Program-made: the position numbers and the translations under genes | Notes under the pieces: model-generated | The model's input: the letters and a program-made list of their open reading frames with translations, nothing else | The model's database searches: none | Told to the model about the DNA's origin: nothing | Shown here: positions 39,010 through 39,285 of the stretch, one piece after another | How positions within the stretch are numbered: position 1 is the stretch's first letter | Layout of the letters: each line of letters begins with the position of its first letter | Origin: Candidatus Dojkabacteria bacterium | GTDB taxonomy: Bacteria > Patescibacteriota > Dojkabacteria > B142 > WJKM01 | Direction: 5' to 3' | Assembly (NCBI GenBank): GCA_020429465.1 | Contig: JAGQLH010000001.1 | Span: forward strand, 1 to 39,285 | Length of the DNA: 39,285 nt

Positions 39010-39285
39010 TTATACGCTCCCTTTTTGATGGATGCACTCTATTAATAATTCTTGCAATAATCCTTTATATTGTACCATTGCAAGCATGAGGGTATCTGGA
39101 GTTAGGCATTCATGATCAGAATGGAGTCGTTTAATATTTCCAGTTCCAATACATATTATTGATTCTCCATTTTTGAAAATATTTTCTCTAAAATGGGGAT
39201 ACGTGAGTGGGCCACTATCATTCATAGCAGGAAATACTGTTGCTGTTGAAATGTCAGCAGAGATTCCGAGTTGTTCAAAATTCTC
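39010..39285 (-). CDS. M20-type metallopeptidase/deacylase, C-terminal end (partial)
   Basis: The frame is open to the window edge (92 codons) and ends at 39010. CIGTGNIKRLHSDHECLTPD followed by a helix with a Tyr resembles the end of M20 enzymes (ArgE, DapE and dipeptidases), where GPG is followed by a zinc-binding His in a H-x-x-[DN]-E motif. Here His and Glu are in LHSDHE. Such enzymes cut small amides or peptides. The specific member cannot be named. An internal ATG in the frame is not taken as a start, because the open frame runs through it from the window edge. Confidence 0.5.
   Translation of the reverse strand, partial: ENFEQLGISADISTATVFPAMNDSGPLTYPHFRENIFKNGESIICIGTGNIKRLHSDHECLTPDTLMLAMVQYKGLLQELLIECIHQKGSV

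Noticed and set aside
1..39285. UGA recoding as in Absconditabacteria or Gracilibacteria
   Set aside because: RF2 with an SPF motif is encoded, and TGA is not found inside any intact gene.

Overview
The window looks like a chromosomal piece of a low-GC Candidate Phyla Radiation (Patescibacteria) bacterium, perhaps from the Dojkabacteria, Katanobacteria or Microgenomates part of the radiation. The reasons are the AT-rich sequence, dense housekeeping genes whose motifs have drifted from textbook forms, very few Shine-Dalgarno sequences, several start codons almost on top of -10 boxes, a MurT/GatD pair, and a RodA plus FtsEX cell-wall set with no biosynthetic operons. RF2 is present with its SPF motif and no gene has an internal TGA, so the standard code applies.

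Layout. 1-6200: the tail of an inositol-monophosphatase-like gene, then a minus-strand run uvrA, a decayed ABC-transporter fragment, ruvC and a Lit-like membrane protein, then a plus-strand membrane-anchored acidic protein. 6200-8050: asnS and tRNA-Asn(GUU), preceded by a short Asn-rich leader peptide and a terminator. 8050-12580: an acylphosphatase-UppS fusion, a small anchored protein, pth, rpmA, rplU and a lipoprotein. 12581-18220: rodA, nth, truB, a lamin-tail surface protein and a four-helix-bundle protein. 18439-21929: ftsE, ftsX and a coiled-coil M23 protein. 22095-28101: a 1137-residue surface protein, prfB, rpsT and a membrane protein. 28102-34205: creatininase-like gene, uvrB, mazG-like gene, dockerin-bearing esterase and tgt. 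34257-39285: isoprenoid-synthase-like gene, sugar transferase, rsmA, gatD, murT and the end of an M20-type peptidase.

Best finding: the asnS leader. On the minus strand, a promoter (TTGCAT, 17 bp, TATAAT) should start transcription at or next to the ATG of an 18-codon reading frame, MRKQINNNNNSNLNITQL, with five Asn codons in a row. The Asn-codon segment can pair with a downstream segment. That segment can instead pair with the 5' arm of a terminator. Then come tRNA-Asn and asnS on the same strand. This has every part of a ribosome-mediated transcription attenuator that senses charged tRNA-Asn and controls both the tRNA and its synthetase. The tRNA itself sits in a perfect 18-bp extended acceptor helix.

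Second finding: the FtsEX partner. The M23 (LytM) domain of the coiled-coil protein has its motifs in rotated order: HLHF comes first, then HxxxD, then YYHL. This reads as a circular permutation. The neighbouring FtsE carries a lysine-rich linker and a C-terminal helix-hairpin-helix-like domain.

Other points are an Asn in place of the catalytic Asp in UppS, lost metal ligands in Nth and Tgt, an altered NLPY motif in RsmA, and a duplicated uvrB 3' end flanking the creatininase-like gene. Many genes serve the envelope (uppS, rodA, ftsEX, M23, murT/gatD, sugar transferase, Lit-like) and the rest are mainly translation and DNA repair. All assignments come from reading motifs by eye, without database searches.
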